From: an uncultured Alphaproteobacteria bacterium
GTDB taxonomy: Bacteria; Pseudomonadota; Alphaproteobacteria; RF32; CAG-239
Assembly (NCBI GenBank): GCA_910585375.1
Contig: CAJUCZ010000005.1
Location: 29,259-93,258 of the forward strand
Reading direction: 5' to 3'
Length of the DNA: 64,000 nt
The translations under genes and the position numbers were made by a program. The notes beneath the pieces are model-generated. The model saw only the letters and a list, made by a program, of their open reading frames with translations, had not been told where the DNA came from and ran no database searches. This document shows, piece by piece, positions 17,855-26,985 of this stretch; positions within the stretch are counted from its first letter, which is position 1, and each line of letters opens with the position of its first letter.

Positions 17855-19457
17855 AAATAAGAAATTCGGCATTGTATTGGCATTTGCCGCTTTGGTGGCC
17901 TCATGCTCCATGTCAACCAGTCTGGACGCGACGATTGAGCGCGAAGTTGAAGCCTCGACCAAGATGAAAGAAATGGCTAAGGCTCCGACACCTATCGAAA
18001 ATACCGATCTGGTTAAGGTCAAAAATGACATCTGGCTCGGCGATACAAGCGAGATCGAGTATGAAGGCCAGCCGGTTCCGGCTTATCTGGAAACGGCTGA
18101 CGGCGTAACCTTAATCAGCAATCGTCCGATTACATTGTTTGAAATCGGTGATATGCTTAACAAAGTTACTTCTTTGCGCGTTCGCTTTGACAGCAATCTG
18201 GAAAAAGACATTCGGGAAAAAGGATCAAAAAACAAGCCGTCGGCAGCAGCGATTAATGCCGACTGGACAGATGCCGACAAAATGCTGGTTTCTTACCGCG
18301 GGCCGTTGAGCGGTTTGCTGGACGAGATTTCTTCCCGTTTCGGCATTTGGTGGAAGTATGACAAGAAAGAAATTCACTTCTACAAATACATTACCAAGAC
18401 TTTTGTTTTGTATTCTTTGCCGACCAAACCGAAGCTTAATGTAACCGTTGGCGGATCTTCTTCTGCCGGCGAAGGCGGAAGCTCTTCCCTGAGCCTGAGT
18501 TCCGAGGCGGAAATTGCTGTCTGGACGCAGATTAAAGATTCAATTACGTCTATGATTTCAAAAGATTCAAAATTGACGATTGATCAGGGTAACGGTACGA
18601 TTACCCTGACGGCCACTCCGACAGACATCAAAAAAGTCGGCCGTTACATCACAGAACAGAACAACCGCTTATCCAGACAAGTGGCCATCAGCGTAAAAGT
18701 TTTGCAGGTAACCGTAACAGACGGTGACCAGTATGGTTTGAATTTGTCTGCGATGTTTAACGACGGGCACACGACTTTTCGTCTGGCCAGCCCGACCGGC
18801 GGCGTGGCCGATGACATTGCCGACAATCTGACGATGGCTATCACCCCGAAGAACTGGACAGGAAGCGCCATTGTCAAAGCGTTGTCCAGCCAGGGAGCGA
18901 CAACTCTGGTAACCAGCGGTACGGTAACAACATTAAATAATAAACCGGCACCTATTCAGGTTATTAAAAAGCAAAACTATATTTCTGAAATTACCAAAAC
19001 CAACGGTGGTGACAACGACTATGATATTTCAACCGAGACGGAAGAAATCGAAACAGGTTTTACGCTGGACGTTTTGCCGAGAATTTTGGAACACGGGCGG
19101 TTGCTTTTGATGTTTAATCTGACATTGTCCGATTTGATTGAGTTGGAAAAAGTATATTTGAATGAACCGACAGAAGGAACGCCTTCATCCGCTTCCGGCC
19201 AGTATATTCAAAACCCGAAGATTGAATCCCGCGGCTTTACACAAGAAGTTGCAATGTCTTCCGGTGAATCTTTGATTTTGACCGGTTATGAAAGAGTTGA
19301 AAACACAACCTCAAAAGAAGGTATCGGATCAGCGACGAACTCGTTGCTGGGAGGTTCAGCTACAGCTAATAAAGAAAGAAGCGTATTGGTCATTATTCTG
19401 ACGCCGGTTGTTCTTGAATCTCCGCTGACGCCGGAATCCAGAATGGTTCTGAATTAA
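17841..19457 (+). CDS. pilN: Type IVb pilus outer-membrane secretin lipoprotein (PilN family)
   Basis: The start is the second of two close ATGs, at 17841, because GGAGG sits six bases before it. The 538-residue protein has a lipobox (LVASC). A periplasmic N-domain region contains WTDADKMLVSYRGPLSGLLDEI, which I read as a secretin N0-like segment. The secretin core covers about residues 390-535, with GFTLDVLPRILEHGRLLLMF, IESRGFTQEV and the closing VLVIILTPVVLES. PilN of R64 and BfpB/TcpC are lipoprotein secretins of this length through which the type IVb pilus exits. Neighbours PilO, PilP, PilQ and PilR follow in R64 order. Confidence 0.9.
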   Translation: MHLIKNKKFGIVLAFAALVASCSMSTSLDATIEREVEASTKMKEMAKAPTPIENTDLVKVKNDIWLGDTSEIEYEGQPVPAYLETADGVTLISNRPITLFEIGDMLNKVTSLRVRFDSNLEKDIREKGSKNKPSAAAINADWTDADKMLVSYRGPLSGLLDEISSRFGIWWKYDKKEIHFYKYITKTFVLYSLPTKPKLNVTVGGSSSAGEGGSSSLSLSSEAEIAVWTQIKDSITSMISKDSKLTIDQGNGTITLTATPTDIKKVGRYITEQNNRLSRQVAISVKVLQVTVTDGDQYGLNLSAMFNDGHTTFRLASPTGGVADDIADNLTMAITPKNWTGSAIVKALSSQGATTLVTSGTVTTLNNKPAPIQVIKKQNYISEITKTNGGDNDYDISTETEEIETGFTLDVLPRILEHGRLLLMFNLTLSDLIELEKVYLNEPTEGTPSSASGQYIQNPKIESRGFTQEVAMSSGESLILTGYERVENTTSKEGIGSATNSLLGGSATANKERSVLVIILTPVVLESPLTPESRMVLN

Positions 19458-19480
19458 CCTTAAACGAAGGGTAAATTACA

Positions 19481-20755
19481 GTGTTAGAAGACGCAAACCT
19501 GACAGAAGAAGATGTAGAAAAAGGCAATGAACGGACATGGAGCTCATCCATGACCGTTGCCGGCACGGAATATGCGACGAGCCTCTTCTGGCAGCCGCTG
19601 CAAAACCGCGATGATCCGTATCAGGAAGTTGAAGAAGCTTCTTCCGGAATTATGGAAGGCGCAGACTTGTTCTGTATCAAGCCAGGTAAAGCACCGCAGT
19701 TTGGTATTTGCGTATCGGAAGAAGGTTTTCGCAAAGGAATGGATGTTGCCGTTGTTGCTTTGGCAACGGCTTTGTCCGACAGGTCTTCTCTGGTTGCAGT
19801 TTTTAAGGTAGAAAACGGCTGGTGGTATGTTTGTATCAGAAACGATATTATTCTTTCTGACGGTGACATGCTGTTCCTTAATGAGGAAGATGCCAAAAGC
19901 CAGTTTGAATCGATGATGGCAGTTCCCGACTGGAGACGCAGGATCGCACCGCCGGAATGGGGATACGAAGACACAGAATATCCTGACCTTGAAAAGATTT
20001 TGGCCCGCGGCGGAAAAGCCAAGCTGAAAAAAATCAAGGCTTTGCGCGGAACAAAACTGATTTTGGTCATTGTTGTTTCGGTATCTGTCGGCTTTTACCT
20101 GCTTTCCAATATTTTATCCGAAATCTTTTTTGCGCCGCCCAAACGCCCTCCGGTCACGGTACCGATTGTACCTAAGGCCGCACCGGTACAGAAACTGCCG
20201 GAAATCAAACCTTGGGAAAAAGTAAAAGATCCGTTTCAGGTTATGACCGGTTGCCAAAATGCCGTGGTTAAGTTGTTGACGATTGTAACGCCGGGATGGG
20301 AAATCGGCCAGATAAAATGTTCGGACAGCAATGCCCAGACCGCATGGAGCAGAAAAGTCGGCCGCGTATCTTGGATAAAAAAAGCCTTGGAAGATTCCGG
20401 CGTTAAGTTCAGCGGTGTTTTATATTCCGAAACAGGAGATCAGGCAACCGTATCGTTACAATTCGGACCGGTAGCGCAGAAAAAATCTCCCCCTGCTTAT
20501 GCAACACAGCAGTTGAAACTGATTTTAAATGACTTTTTTCAGGGAATCGGCCAAAAAATATCAATGACCAACTCGTCTTTTACTTCTCCTGAGCATAACG
20601 TTTACCGTTCGGTTGTTTTTAAGTTTTCATCGAAGTATAAACCGGTGGTCTGGCGGGATTTGTTAATGAAATTTTCAGGACTTGAGATTAAAAGTATAAC
20701 TTATACACCATCGACAAAACAATGGGATTATGAAGGAGCAATCTATGTGTTATAG
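19481..20755 (+). CDS. pilO: Type IVb pilus assembly protein, PilO family
   Basis: The protein has 424 residues and starts at a GTG at 19481, with GAAGGG about ten bases upstream. A cytoplasmic N-terminal half (about 1-190) contains WWYVCIRND and ADLFCIKPG patterns. One membrane span lies near residues 198-216 (LILVIVVSVSVGFYLL), and a periplasmic C-terminal half follows a proline-rich linker. This layout and its place between PilN and PilP fit the R64/IncI PilO family, an inner-membrane assembly component. The gene ends 11 bases inside the next gene. Confidence 0.82.
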   Translation: MLEDANLTEEDVEKGNERTWSSSMTVAGTEYATSLFWQPLQNRDDPYQEVEEASSGIMEGADLFCIKPGKAPQFGICVSEEGFRKGMDVAVVALATALSDRSSLVAVFKVENGWWYVCIRNDIILSDGDMLFLNEEDAKSQFESMMAVPDWRRRIAPPEWGYEDTEYPDLEKILARGGKAKLKKIKALRGTKLILVIVVSVSVGFYLLSNILSEIFFAPPKRPPVTVPIVPKAAPVQKLPEIKPWEKVKDPFQVMTGCQNAVVKLLTIVTPGWEIGQIKCSDSNAQTAWSRKVGRVSWIKKALEDSGVKFSGVLYSETGDQATVSLQFGPVAQKKSPPAYATQQLKLILNDFFQGIGQKISMTNSSFTSPEHNVYRSVVFKFSSKYKPVVWRDLLMKFSGLEIKSITYTPSTKQWDYEGAIYVL

Positions 20756-22388
20756 TAAGAAAGATTTTAGCCGGAGGGCTTTGGCGGCGCTCATTTTGGG
20801 AATGATGTTTTCCGGAAATGCGATGGCAGCCGATAAAGACTCAGCCATAGATTTGGGATTTGACGACGAATTCGGCATATCTGCCGATGAGCTCGGCGGC
20901 TCTGCTGCTCCCAAACCCCAGCTCAGCATAGACAAAGACGGCAACAAAGGCGGGTTGTTGGCTCCGGCACACGGAATTGTCCCGAAGACGGGCGCTGCGC
21001 CGATTGTGCCGAAAACAGGTATTGTTCCCAAGACCGGCGAAGCTCCCATTGTCCCTAAAACAGGTGCTTTGCCTAATGGCATCGTTCCCAAGACGGGTGC
21101 CGCGCCGATTGTGCCGAAAACAGGCATTGTTCCCAAGACCGGCGAAGCTCCCATTGTCCCTAAAACAGGTGCTTTGCCTAATGGTATCGTTCCAAAGACG
21201 GGTGCCGCACCGGTTGTACCGAAAACAGGTATTGTTCCCAAGACCGGCGAAGCCCCCATTGTCCCTAAAACAGGTGCTTTGCCGAGCGGTGTTGTCCCGA
21301 AGACGGGTGCCGCACCGGGGGGTATTGTTCCCAAAACCGGAGGACTTTTGCCTCCGGAACAAGATGTCGCTCCCAGTCTGCCGCAGACAACCGCCGCAAT
21401 GAACGTTTTGGATGAACTTGATGATGAAGTTTTCTCCCAAATGACAGACATTGAAAAACAGACGGCAATTTTGTCATTGGAATTGCGCAGAGAAAAACTC
21501 AGAAATGAAATTGAAGCAATCAAGGCTCAGCGGCTGAAAGCTCAAAACGAAGTTTTTGAAAAAGAAGAAGCAGAAAAGCTTAAAAGACTGGAATGGGAAA
21601 AAGAGCAGGAACGCAAAATTATTGAAGAGCAAGTCAAATTGCGCAAAGTTGAAATTGCTTATGAAAAAATGCGTCAGGAAGGCCTGTTGAATGCTTATAA
21701 AGAGCAGATGCTGAAAGAACAGCAGCGTTGGATTGAAAACAATGCCGGCATTTATGAGCGAATTGCCCATGAGAAAAAAGACCGTGAGGAATTTACCCAA
21801 AATGTTAAAGAAAGGCTGAGCCGACTGATGGATGCGTTGAATAAAGCCAATCAGATTGCAGAAACAGCCGTGGAAAACCACAAAAAAGAGGTTTCGGAAC
21901 TGCAGACCCAGATTTCTATTTTGAAAGCCCGTCTGGAAGCCGAAAAGAAGACTAATCCGTTTGCTGACGGACAGGTTCCGGCCAATGCAGCAGCTGCAGA
22001 ACAGGAAGAAGAAGACGAAGAGTTTAGAGTCAGCGACCTTTATGTGGTTATGGAAATTACCGGTCAGGGCGATGAACTGGTTGCCAAACTGATGAACCGC
22101 GATGGACAGACATTTTTGGCGAGAACAGGTACGATGTTGCAAACGGGCCAAAAAGTTGACCAGATTGCCACGACACACGTCCGTGTTGACAGAGGCGGCA
22201 TTAAAGATTATCTATACTTCTCTGCCGGCGGCGTGATTGACAAAGAACCATTGAACGGTGCGGCAAAAGCTATTGAAAAAGAGGCCGAGGAAAAGAATAA
22301 AGAAAAAACGGCAACGGAAAAACCCAAAAAATCGGTTGTTTCCAGCCGCGGGATTCCCGGCGTCAGCAAAGACATGATATTGAGGTAA
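20745..22388 (+). CDS. pilP: PilP-family type IVb pilus protein with long VPKTG tandem repeats
   Basis: The start is the ATG at 20745, with GGAG six bases upstream, giving 547 residues. A signal peptide (ALAALILGMMFSGNAMA) is followed by an acidic segment and then fourteen VPKTG units (about residues 77-202) arranged in 35-residue blocks. Residues about 225-400 form a long charged coiled coil. The C-terminal domain FRVSDLYVVMEITGQGDEL through RGGIKDYLYFS resembles PilP, a periplasmic link between the secretin and the inner-membrane platform. R64 PilP is much shorter and lacks the repeat block, which appears to be a lineage-specific insertion. Confidence 0.8.
   Translation: MCYSKKDFSRRALAALILGMMFSGNAMAADKDSAIDLGFDDEFGISADELGGSAAPKPQLSIDKDGNKGGLLAPAHGIVPKTGAAPIVPKTGIVPKTGEAPIVPKTGALPNGIVPKTGAAPIVPKTGIVPKTGEAPIVPKTGALPNGIVPKTGAAPVVPKTGIVPKTGEAPIVPKTGALPSGVVPKTGAAPGGIVPKTGGLLPPEQDVAPSLPQTTAAMNVLDELDDEVFSQMTDIEKQTAILSLELRREKLRNEIEAIKAQRLKAQNEVFEKEEAEKLKRLEWEKEQERKIIEEQVKLRKVEIAYEKMRQEGLLNAYKEQMLKEQQRWIENNAGIYERIAHEKKDREEFTQNVKERLSRLMDALNKANQIAETAVENHKKEVSELQTQISILKARLEAEKKTNPFADGQVPANAAAAEQEEEDEEFRVSDLYVVMEITGQGDELVAKLMNRDGQTFLARTGTMLQTGQKVDQIATTHVRVDRGGIKDYLYFSAGGVIDKEPLNGAAKAIEKEAEEKNKEKTATEKPKKSVVSSRGIPGVSKDMILR
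20973..21350 (+). repeat. 105-bp in-frame tandem repeats encoding VPKTG units
   Basis: Three full 105-base units (20973-21077, 21078-21182, 21183-21287) and a partial fourth (21288 to about 21350) are nearly identical at the DNA level. Each unit encodes four VPKTG motifs separated by AAP, EAP and ALPNG spacers. The unit length is a multiple of three, so copy-number change would keep the pilP frame. High DNA identity suggests recent expansion. Confidence 0.92.
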
Positions 22389-22397
22389 CCTGAAAAA

Positions 22398-24071
22398 ATG
22401 GCAGAAGAGGATGAAGGTTTAAGCTCCCAAACTCCCGAGAAAGTAGTCTCCAGCGGCGGCGTTATCGAAGAAGAAACTGGCAGAAGAACCGGAAAACGGG
22501 TTGAAGACTATTTTCCTCAGGGCGTTACTCTTCTGACACTTCCGAACAGCGAAGACTTTATCATTAACGATGACACACGCCGCTTGCTGGCTTTGTTCTC
22601 AAACGGGCTGTTTCTTGTGTCGGAAACACATAAGTTTGACGGACGCGTTCTAAGCTTTGAGGTCTTGGCCCGCAAGAAAAAAGTTGTTATCAACAAACCG
22701 ACATATGTTTCCCAAAACGAGTTGAACGCCATTTATACTTATGGCGAGCGTGCCGCCAATGTGGCAGCGGAAGAGGCCGATACGGTCGATTTGACCGCCG
22801 ACCAGATGCAAATGCAAAAAGACTTTGTGCAGGTGGTTGAACGCGCCGCACTCTTAAAGGTGTCGGATATTCATATTGTGGTGGCGGACAGTACGCAGAT
22901 TTTGTTCCGTATCAACGGTATGATGCAGACAATGATGGAATATAACAAAGACTGGGGCGAGGCTTTTGTGCGGGCAGCGTTTGCGTCTTCAGACATTTCC
23001 GATGCAAACTATACGCAAAATGAATTTCAGGCAGCACAAAAACTTGGTTCGACACCGTTGCGCGGTTCTAAGGGCAAACTGATGTTGCCGCACAATGTGT
23101 TGGCTATCCGTTTGCAATTTAACCCGATTGCTTTCGGATCGCAATATCTGGTTATGCGTTTGTTGTATGCCGATGACAATCCTGACGGTTCCGGCGACTT
23201 GCAGGCTTTGGGTTTTGGAGAATATGAAGAAAACCTGTTTTACCGGCTGCGCGCCGTGCCGGTAGGCATTTCCATTATTGCGGGTCCGACAGGTTCCGGA
23301 AAATCGACCACACTGCAAAGAAACATGATTAAGCTTTTGCAGGAAAAAAATTATGAAATTAACCTCCTGACCGTGGAAGACCCGCCAGAATACCCCATTC
23401 CGGGGGCGCGTCAGATGCCGGTAACCAACGCCAACACTGAAGAAGAAAAAGACGAACAGTTCAACAAAGCGCTTGCCGCCGCTCTGCGTTCCGACCCTGA
23501 CGTTATTATGGTGGGCGAGGTGCGAACATTGGCTGCGGCACAACTGGCTTTTAAAGGCGCATTGTCCGGACACGGAATGTGGACGACCCTGCACGCCAAC
23601 TCGGCGCCGGCGATTATCACGCGTCTGATGGATATGGGCGTAGAACCGTTTAAGCTGACCGATCCTGAAATTATGAAGGGACTGATTTCGCAACGTTTGT
23701 TTCGCAAACTTTGTCCGCACTGCCGTGTTTCTGTAAAAGAAAAGCTTGACCAACCTTCGGTAAAGCGGTTAAAAACCGCTTTGGGCGATTTCGGAATTGA
23801 AAATACATACATTCGAGGGCCGGGTTGCAAATATTGCGGCAATCAAGGGGTTAAAGGCCGGATGAGCGTGCCGGAGATTATTCTGCCGGACGCGACTTTT
23901 CTGGAGCTGATGACAACCGGCGAAACCAGAAAGGCCATTGACTACTGGACAGGAGATTTAGGCGGCAGAACACTGCGTGACGCCGCGATTGAGCGTATGC
24001 TCAAAGGATATTTGGATTTGGAAGAAATCGAGCGTTGGTGCGGTTTGCTTGACCAACGTCCGTCATATTAA
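22398..24071 (+). CDS. pilQ: Type IVb pilus assembly ATPase, PilQ/GspE family
   Basis: The protein has 557 residues. It contains Walker A GPTGSGKS (residues 296-303), a Walker B-like segment VIMVGEVR (about 370), a His-box region TTLHANSA, and two Cys pairs (CPHC near 440 and CKYC near 476) that can form a GspE-type zinc site. It is a hexameric cytoplasmic ATPase that drives pilin polymerisation. R64 PilQ occupies the same place in the operon, before PilR. The C-terminal WTGDLGGRTLRDAAIERM matches the family end. The ATG at 22398 is ten bases after the pilP stop. Confidence 0.93.
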   Translation: MAEEDEGLSSQTPEKVVSSGGVIEEETGRRTGKRVEDYFPQGVTLLTLPNSEDFIINDDTRRLLALFSNGLFLVSETHKFDGRVLSFEVLARKKKVVINKPTYVSQNELNAIYTYGERAANVAAEEADTVDLTADQMQMQKDFVQVVERAALLKVSDIHIVVADSTQILFRINGMMQTMMEYNKDWGEAFVRAAFASSDISDANYTQNEFQAAQKLGSTPLRGSKGKLMLPHNVLAIRLQFNPIAFGSQYLVMRLLYADDNPDGSGDLQALGFGEYEENLFYRLRAVPVGISIIAGPTGSGKSTTLQRNMIKLLQEKNYEINLLTVEDPPEYPIPGARQMPVTNANTEEEKDEQFNKALAAALRSDPDVIMVGEVRTLAAAQLAFKGALSGHGMWTTLHANSAPAIITRLMDMGVEPFKLTDPEIMKGLISQRLFRKLCPHCRVSVKEKLDQPSVKRLKTALGDFGIENTYIRGPGCKYCGNQGVKGRMSVPEIILPDATFLELMTTGETRKAIDYWTGDLGGRTLRDAAIERMLKGYLDLEEIERWCGLLDQRPSY

Positions 24072-24089
24072 AAAACGGAGTTTGAAATT

Positions 24090-25214
24090 ATGGCAAGAGA
24101 TGACAGAAGATCTGCTTCATTACAAAAGGCGATGAAGCGCCTGAATGCCGTTGAGGTGCAATATGCCAGGCTGGTCGTTAACATGTCCAACAACGCACGG
24201 CTGAAACTTTATCGCAAAATCGCCTCGCTGATGCGCAACCGCTTTTCTCTGATGGATGCGCTTGACCGTTTGCATGACGGCATTTCCAATGGCGGAAAAA
24301 ACGCCGGTGAGCCTTTTGCCATTGCCATTGTCGAATGGTCAAAAAAGCTGCAAAACGGTATTCCGTTTTCCGATGCGCTGAAAGGCTGGGCGCCCGACCG
24401 CGAAAGGCTGATGCTTTCGGTCGGTGACGTTTCTGACTTGGAAATGGCGTTATTAAACCTTATCCGCGTGACTGAAGGGTCTGCAAAGATGGTGCGTCCG
24501 ATTATCGGCGCGGTTACTTATCCGAGCTTTTTGTTTATGATGGCGGTTCTGATTATCTATGCCATCGGCGCCTATATGGTGCCGCCGATGATTGACGCCG
24601 CGCCGGACGTGGTCTGGACAGGTTTGGCCAGGGATTTGGTTGACGTTTCATATTGGATTAAAGACTACTGGATTGTCGCGTTTTCGGCGCTGCCGATTAT
24701 TATGATTGTGATTTACGGAACCATCGGAATTTGGACCGGTCCGATACGGGCGATTTTTGACAAATTGCCGCCGTGGTCCCTGTATAAAGTTTTTACCGGC
24801 ATCAGCTGGCTTTTGGCGCTTTCAGCTCTGGTAAAAGGCGGAACGCCGGTTTCTAATGCCCTCAGGGCTTTGCGAAGGGATTCCAGCCGTTATCTGAAAG
24901 AACGCATTGACAAGACGCTGGTTTACATTAACGCCGGTGAAAACCTCGGACAAGCTTTGGCCAAAACAAATCTGGACTTTCCGGATGTTGAGATTATCGG
25001 CGACCTCAAGATTTATTCCGAGTTGGACAACTTTGAAGAGGCTTTGGAAAAACTGGCTAACGACTGGCTGGATGAAAGTGTGTACTTGATTGAACAAAAA
25101 GCCTCAATCTTAAACATGGTGGCGCTGTTGTCTATCGGCGGCGTTATCGCCTGGGCAGTTATGGGTACCTTTGAAATGCAAGACCAGATTACCAGCAACA
25201 TGGGTCGCGGCTAA
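24090..25214 (+). CDS. pilR: Inner-membrane platform protein of the type IVb pilus (PilR/GspF family)
   Basis: The protein has 374 residues with three or four membrane segments: about 155-175 (FLFMMAVLIIYAIGAYMV), about 208-228 (IVAFSALPIIMIVIYG), and a last span near 345-362 (MVALLSIGGVIAWAVMG). Two related cytoplasmic helical domains (about 40-140 and 240-335) carry the GspF pattern, with LLALSALVKGGTPVSNALRAL. GspF/PilC proteins couple the assembly ATPase to pilin insertion. A PilQ-PilR order and a spacing of 18 bases support co-transcription. The operon probably ends here, because 380 noncoding bases follow. Confidence 0.92.
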   Translation: MARDDRRSASLQKAMKRLNAVEVQYARLVVNMSNNARLKLYRKIASLMRNRFSLMDALDRLHDGISNGGKNAGEPFAIAIVEWSKKLQNGIPFSDALKGWAPDRERLMLSVGDVSDLEMALLNLIRVTEGSAKMVRPIIGAVTYPSFLFMMAVLIIYAIGAYMVPPMIDAAPDVVWTGLARDLVDVSYWIKDYWIVAFSALPIIMIVIYGTIGIWTGPIRAIFDKLPPWSLYKVFTGISWLLALSALVKGGTPVSNALRALRRDSSRYLKERIDKTLVYINAGENLGQALAKTNLDFPDVEIIGDLKIYSELDNFEEALEKLANDWLDESVYLIEQKASILNMVALLSIGGVIAWAVMGTFEMQDQITSNMGRG

Positions 25215-25594
25215 CCCGCCGCCGAATGTCGGCCTGCACGGCAGGCGCGCGGCGCACCCAGCGGGTGAGGCGTCAGTTTGTCAGTGCCTTAGAACCGCGG
25301 CCTAACGTTGGCAGCGATCAGCTTATGCGGTGCCATGAGACCCGCGATACTATGGCGGGGATGTGATTAAGAAAGTGCTTTGAAGAAGAAGCACTGTCAT
25401 TTTGAGTGCAACGAAGAATCCAGTTGATTAATAAGGCTAATTTGTTTGACTGGATCCTTCGCTTCGCTCAGGATGACGGAGAAAAAGAAAAGAGGATGAC
25501 GAAAAAAGAGACTCCGGACAACAGAGAAAGAGATATAGGCTGACAGATAAAAAATGAAAAACAACTTAAAAACATAACAAAAAAGAGAGGAAAA
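25215..25594. repeat. Noncoding spacer with dispersed and inverted repeats
   Basis: No gene is visible in these 380 bases. Segment 25288-25368 is similar to 36221-36299 (shared words ACCGCGGCC, GCGATCAG, TTATGCGGTGC, GACCCGCG, GCGGG.ATGTGAT). Segment 25396-25477 is an imperfect inverted repeat with 29-base arms (about 23 of 29 matching) and a 24-base loop. Its right arm contains TTCGCTTCGCTCAGGATGAC, a word I have seen in intergenic hairpin repeats of other bacteria. This looks like accumulated REP- or MITE-like elements. Confidence 0.7.
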
Positions 25595-26155
25595 ATGGTA
25601 AGTTTATCAGAAAAATTCAAAAAAATCTCACTGCAAAGGTGGATTTTATCAATTCTGATTATCATCGGCCTTATCGGTTTGATTATGATGACCTTTAAAA
25701 CCAATCCGAAAATTGTTAAAGCTGCACAACAAGTTCCGCAACTGGCCGCGTCCATCCGTCAAAAATTTCAGGTTCGGAGCGATTACCGCGGCCTGAACAC
25801 GGCAGAAGTTCTTAAGTTGAAAGCTGCGCCGACAGACATGATTGCCGGAAACGGTTTGATGAATGCCCTTGACCTGCCGGTTTTGGTCGGCAACGGTGCA
25901 GACGCTACGGCGCTGATGCCGGGGGCAAGGCGTTTTAATATTGTATATAAAGGGCTGGACAAAAGCGAATGCACCGGTATTGTCTCTTATAACAGCAGTG
26001 AAAAAGATCAGCTTGGCCTGAATGACATTGTTATCTTATCCGAAAAAGCAGAAAAGACTTACAGCTGGGGCGGAGAAAATCCCTTGCCGGTCAGTCTTTC
26101 CGAGGCTAAAAGCAGCTGTGGCAAAGACAATATCTTAATCTTTGGTTATGAATAA
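25595..26155 (+). CDS. PilS-like protein with a non-cleaved N-terminal anchor
   Basis: The protein has 186 residues; GAGG is about five bases before the ATG. It lacks a prepilin leader: a basic start (FKKISLQRW) is followed by one membrane span (about 17-35). The rest aligns with the pilin at 26328: DYRGLNTAEVL matches YSGLNTKAAR, and FNIVYKGLDKSEC matches FAIVYNGLDKEAC. The conserved Cys and a second Cys near the end fit the disulfide of PilS-type pilins. I infer a membrane-tethered pilin-like protein, perhaps a minor or accessory subunit. It could instead be a decayed pilin that lost its leader. Confidence 0.78.
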   Translation: MVSLSEKFKKISLQRWILSILIIIGLIGLIMMTFKTNPKIVKAAQQVPQLAASIRQKFQVRSDYRGLNTAEVLKLKAAPTDMIAGNGLMNALDLPVLVGNGADATALMPGARRFNIVYKGLDKSECTGIVSYNSSEKDQLGLNDIVILSEKAEKTYSWGGENPLPVSLSEAKSSCGKDNILIFGYE

Positions 26156-26261
26156 AACGGGGATATTTAAGTTTTTTTAACAAATAAGTTATATAACCGA
26201 TATATGACGAAAGTAATAATGCCTTGGCAAAGTTATATATTTTTTATGACTAAAGTTAAAA

Positions 26262-26290
26262 TTGAATAAAAGTGATAATTTTGCTAAGAT
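26262..26290 (+). promoter_or_regulatory. Probable sigma70-type promoter of the pilin gene
   Basis: TTGAAT (26262-26267) and TAAGAT (26285-26290) are separated by 17 bases, and the pilin ATG lies 38 bases further on, preceded by GAGGAG. The region is AT-rich and noncoding. A separate promoter for the pilin would allow high expression relative to the assembly genes. Confidence 0.5.
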
Positions 26291-26327
26291 GAAATCATAA
26301 ACAGAACGTATTTCGAGGAGATGTGTC

Positions 26328-26924
26328 ATGAGAAAGTTTATGAATAGTGAGCAGAGCGGCCGTTCAATGGTCGAGATGCTCGGTGTGCTGGCGATTATCG
26401 GCGTACTGTCCGTAGGCGGTATTTCCGGTTATTCAAAAGCAATGGCGAAATTTAAAATGTCCAAGGCAATGGATCAGATGTCCATGCTGGTGGCCAATAT
26501 CCGTACGACCTATGCTTCTATGGCGACTTATAGTGGTTTGAATACTAAAGCGGCTCGTGATTATGGTTTGGCCTCCAGAGATATGTACAGTACTGTTGCT
26601 GACCATTTAGTTAATGCTTTTGGTGGTGACGTTTTTGTTTCTGCTATTCCAAATCCGAACTCCGATGTTGCAGCTACAGGATTTGCGATTGTTTATAACG
26701 GCTTGGATAAGGAAGCCTGCATGGGTCTGGCGACTGCCGACTGGGGTTCTGCCGGTTTGATCGGAATTAGCATTTCTAACGCCAAGGTTGCAGAAGAACC
26801 AGATGCTGTGGCAGCAGGTTATATAACAACGGCTAACATGCCGGTTAGTTTGGCAACTGCTGCAGCTGATGGGGCATGTAGTGCAGATACGGCAGTAAAT
26901 TCTATCAGTTGGTATTATTACTAA
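26328..26924 (+). CDS. pilS: Type IV major prepilin, PilS family
   Basis: The protein has 198 residues; GAGGAG stands about six bases before the ATG. The leader MRKFMNSEQSG is followed by RSMVEMLGVLAIIGVLSVGG, where cleavage after Gly11 would place Glu at +5 of the mature pilin, as required in type IV pilins. The +1 residue would be Arg, which is unusual. The globular part has GLNTKAARDYG and two Cys (about residues 134 and 187) likely forming the disulfide loop. It has its own promoter-like sequence and a strong terminator. No prepilin peptidase lies in the window, so processing must rely on an enzyme encoded elsewhere. Confidence 0.9.
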   Translation: MRKFMNSEQSGRSMVEMLGVLAIIGVLSVGGISGYSKAMAKFKMSKAMDQMSMLVANIRTTYASMATYSGLNTKAARDYGLASRDMYSTVADHLVNAFGGDVFVSAIPNPNSDVAATGFAIVYNGLDKEACMGLATADWGSAGLIGISISNAKVAEEPDAVAAGYITTANMPVSLATAAADGACSADTAVNSISWYYY

Positions 26925-26943
26925 GATATAATGGCACATCAGG

Positions 26944-26985
26944 CAAAAGCGCTTTGGCAGAAAACCAAAGCGCTTTTGTTGTTTT
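26944..26985 (+). terminator. Strong intrinsic terminator after the pilin gene
   Basis: Perfect 14-base arms (26944-26957 and 26965-26978, CAAAAGCGCTTTGG and its complement) with a 7-base loop are followed by TTGTTTT. It isolates the pilin transcript. A second small palindrome, ATAGTCAT/ATGACTAT, lies near 27006-27029. Confidence 0.92.

Noticed and set aside
20973..21350. VPKTG repeats as sortase (LPXTG) sorting signals
   Set aside because: Sortase signals are single and C-terminal with a hydrophobic tail; these are internal, repeated and in a Gram-negative periplasmic protein.
20750..21523. Long minus-strand frames across the pilP repeats
   Set aside because: They arise because the repeat unit is a multiple of three and lacks stops in other frames; they have no start signal or known fold.
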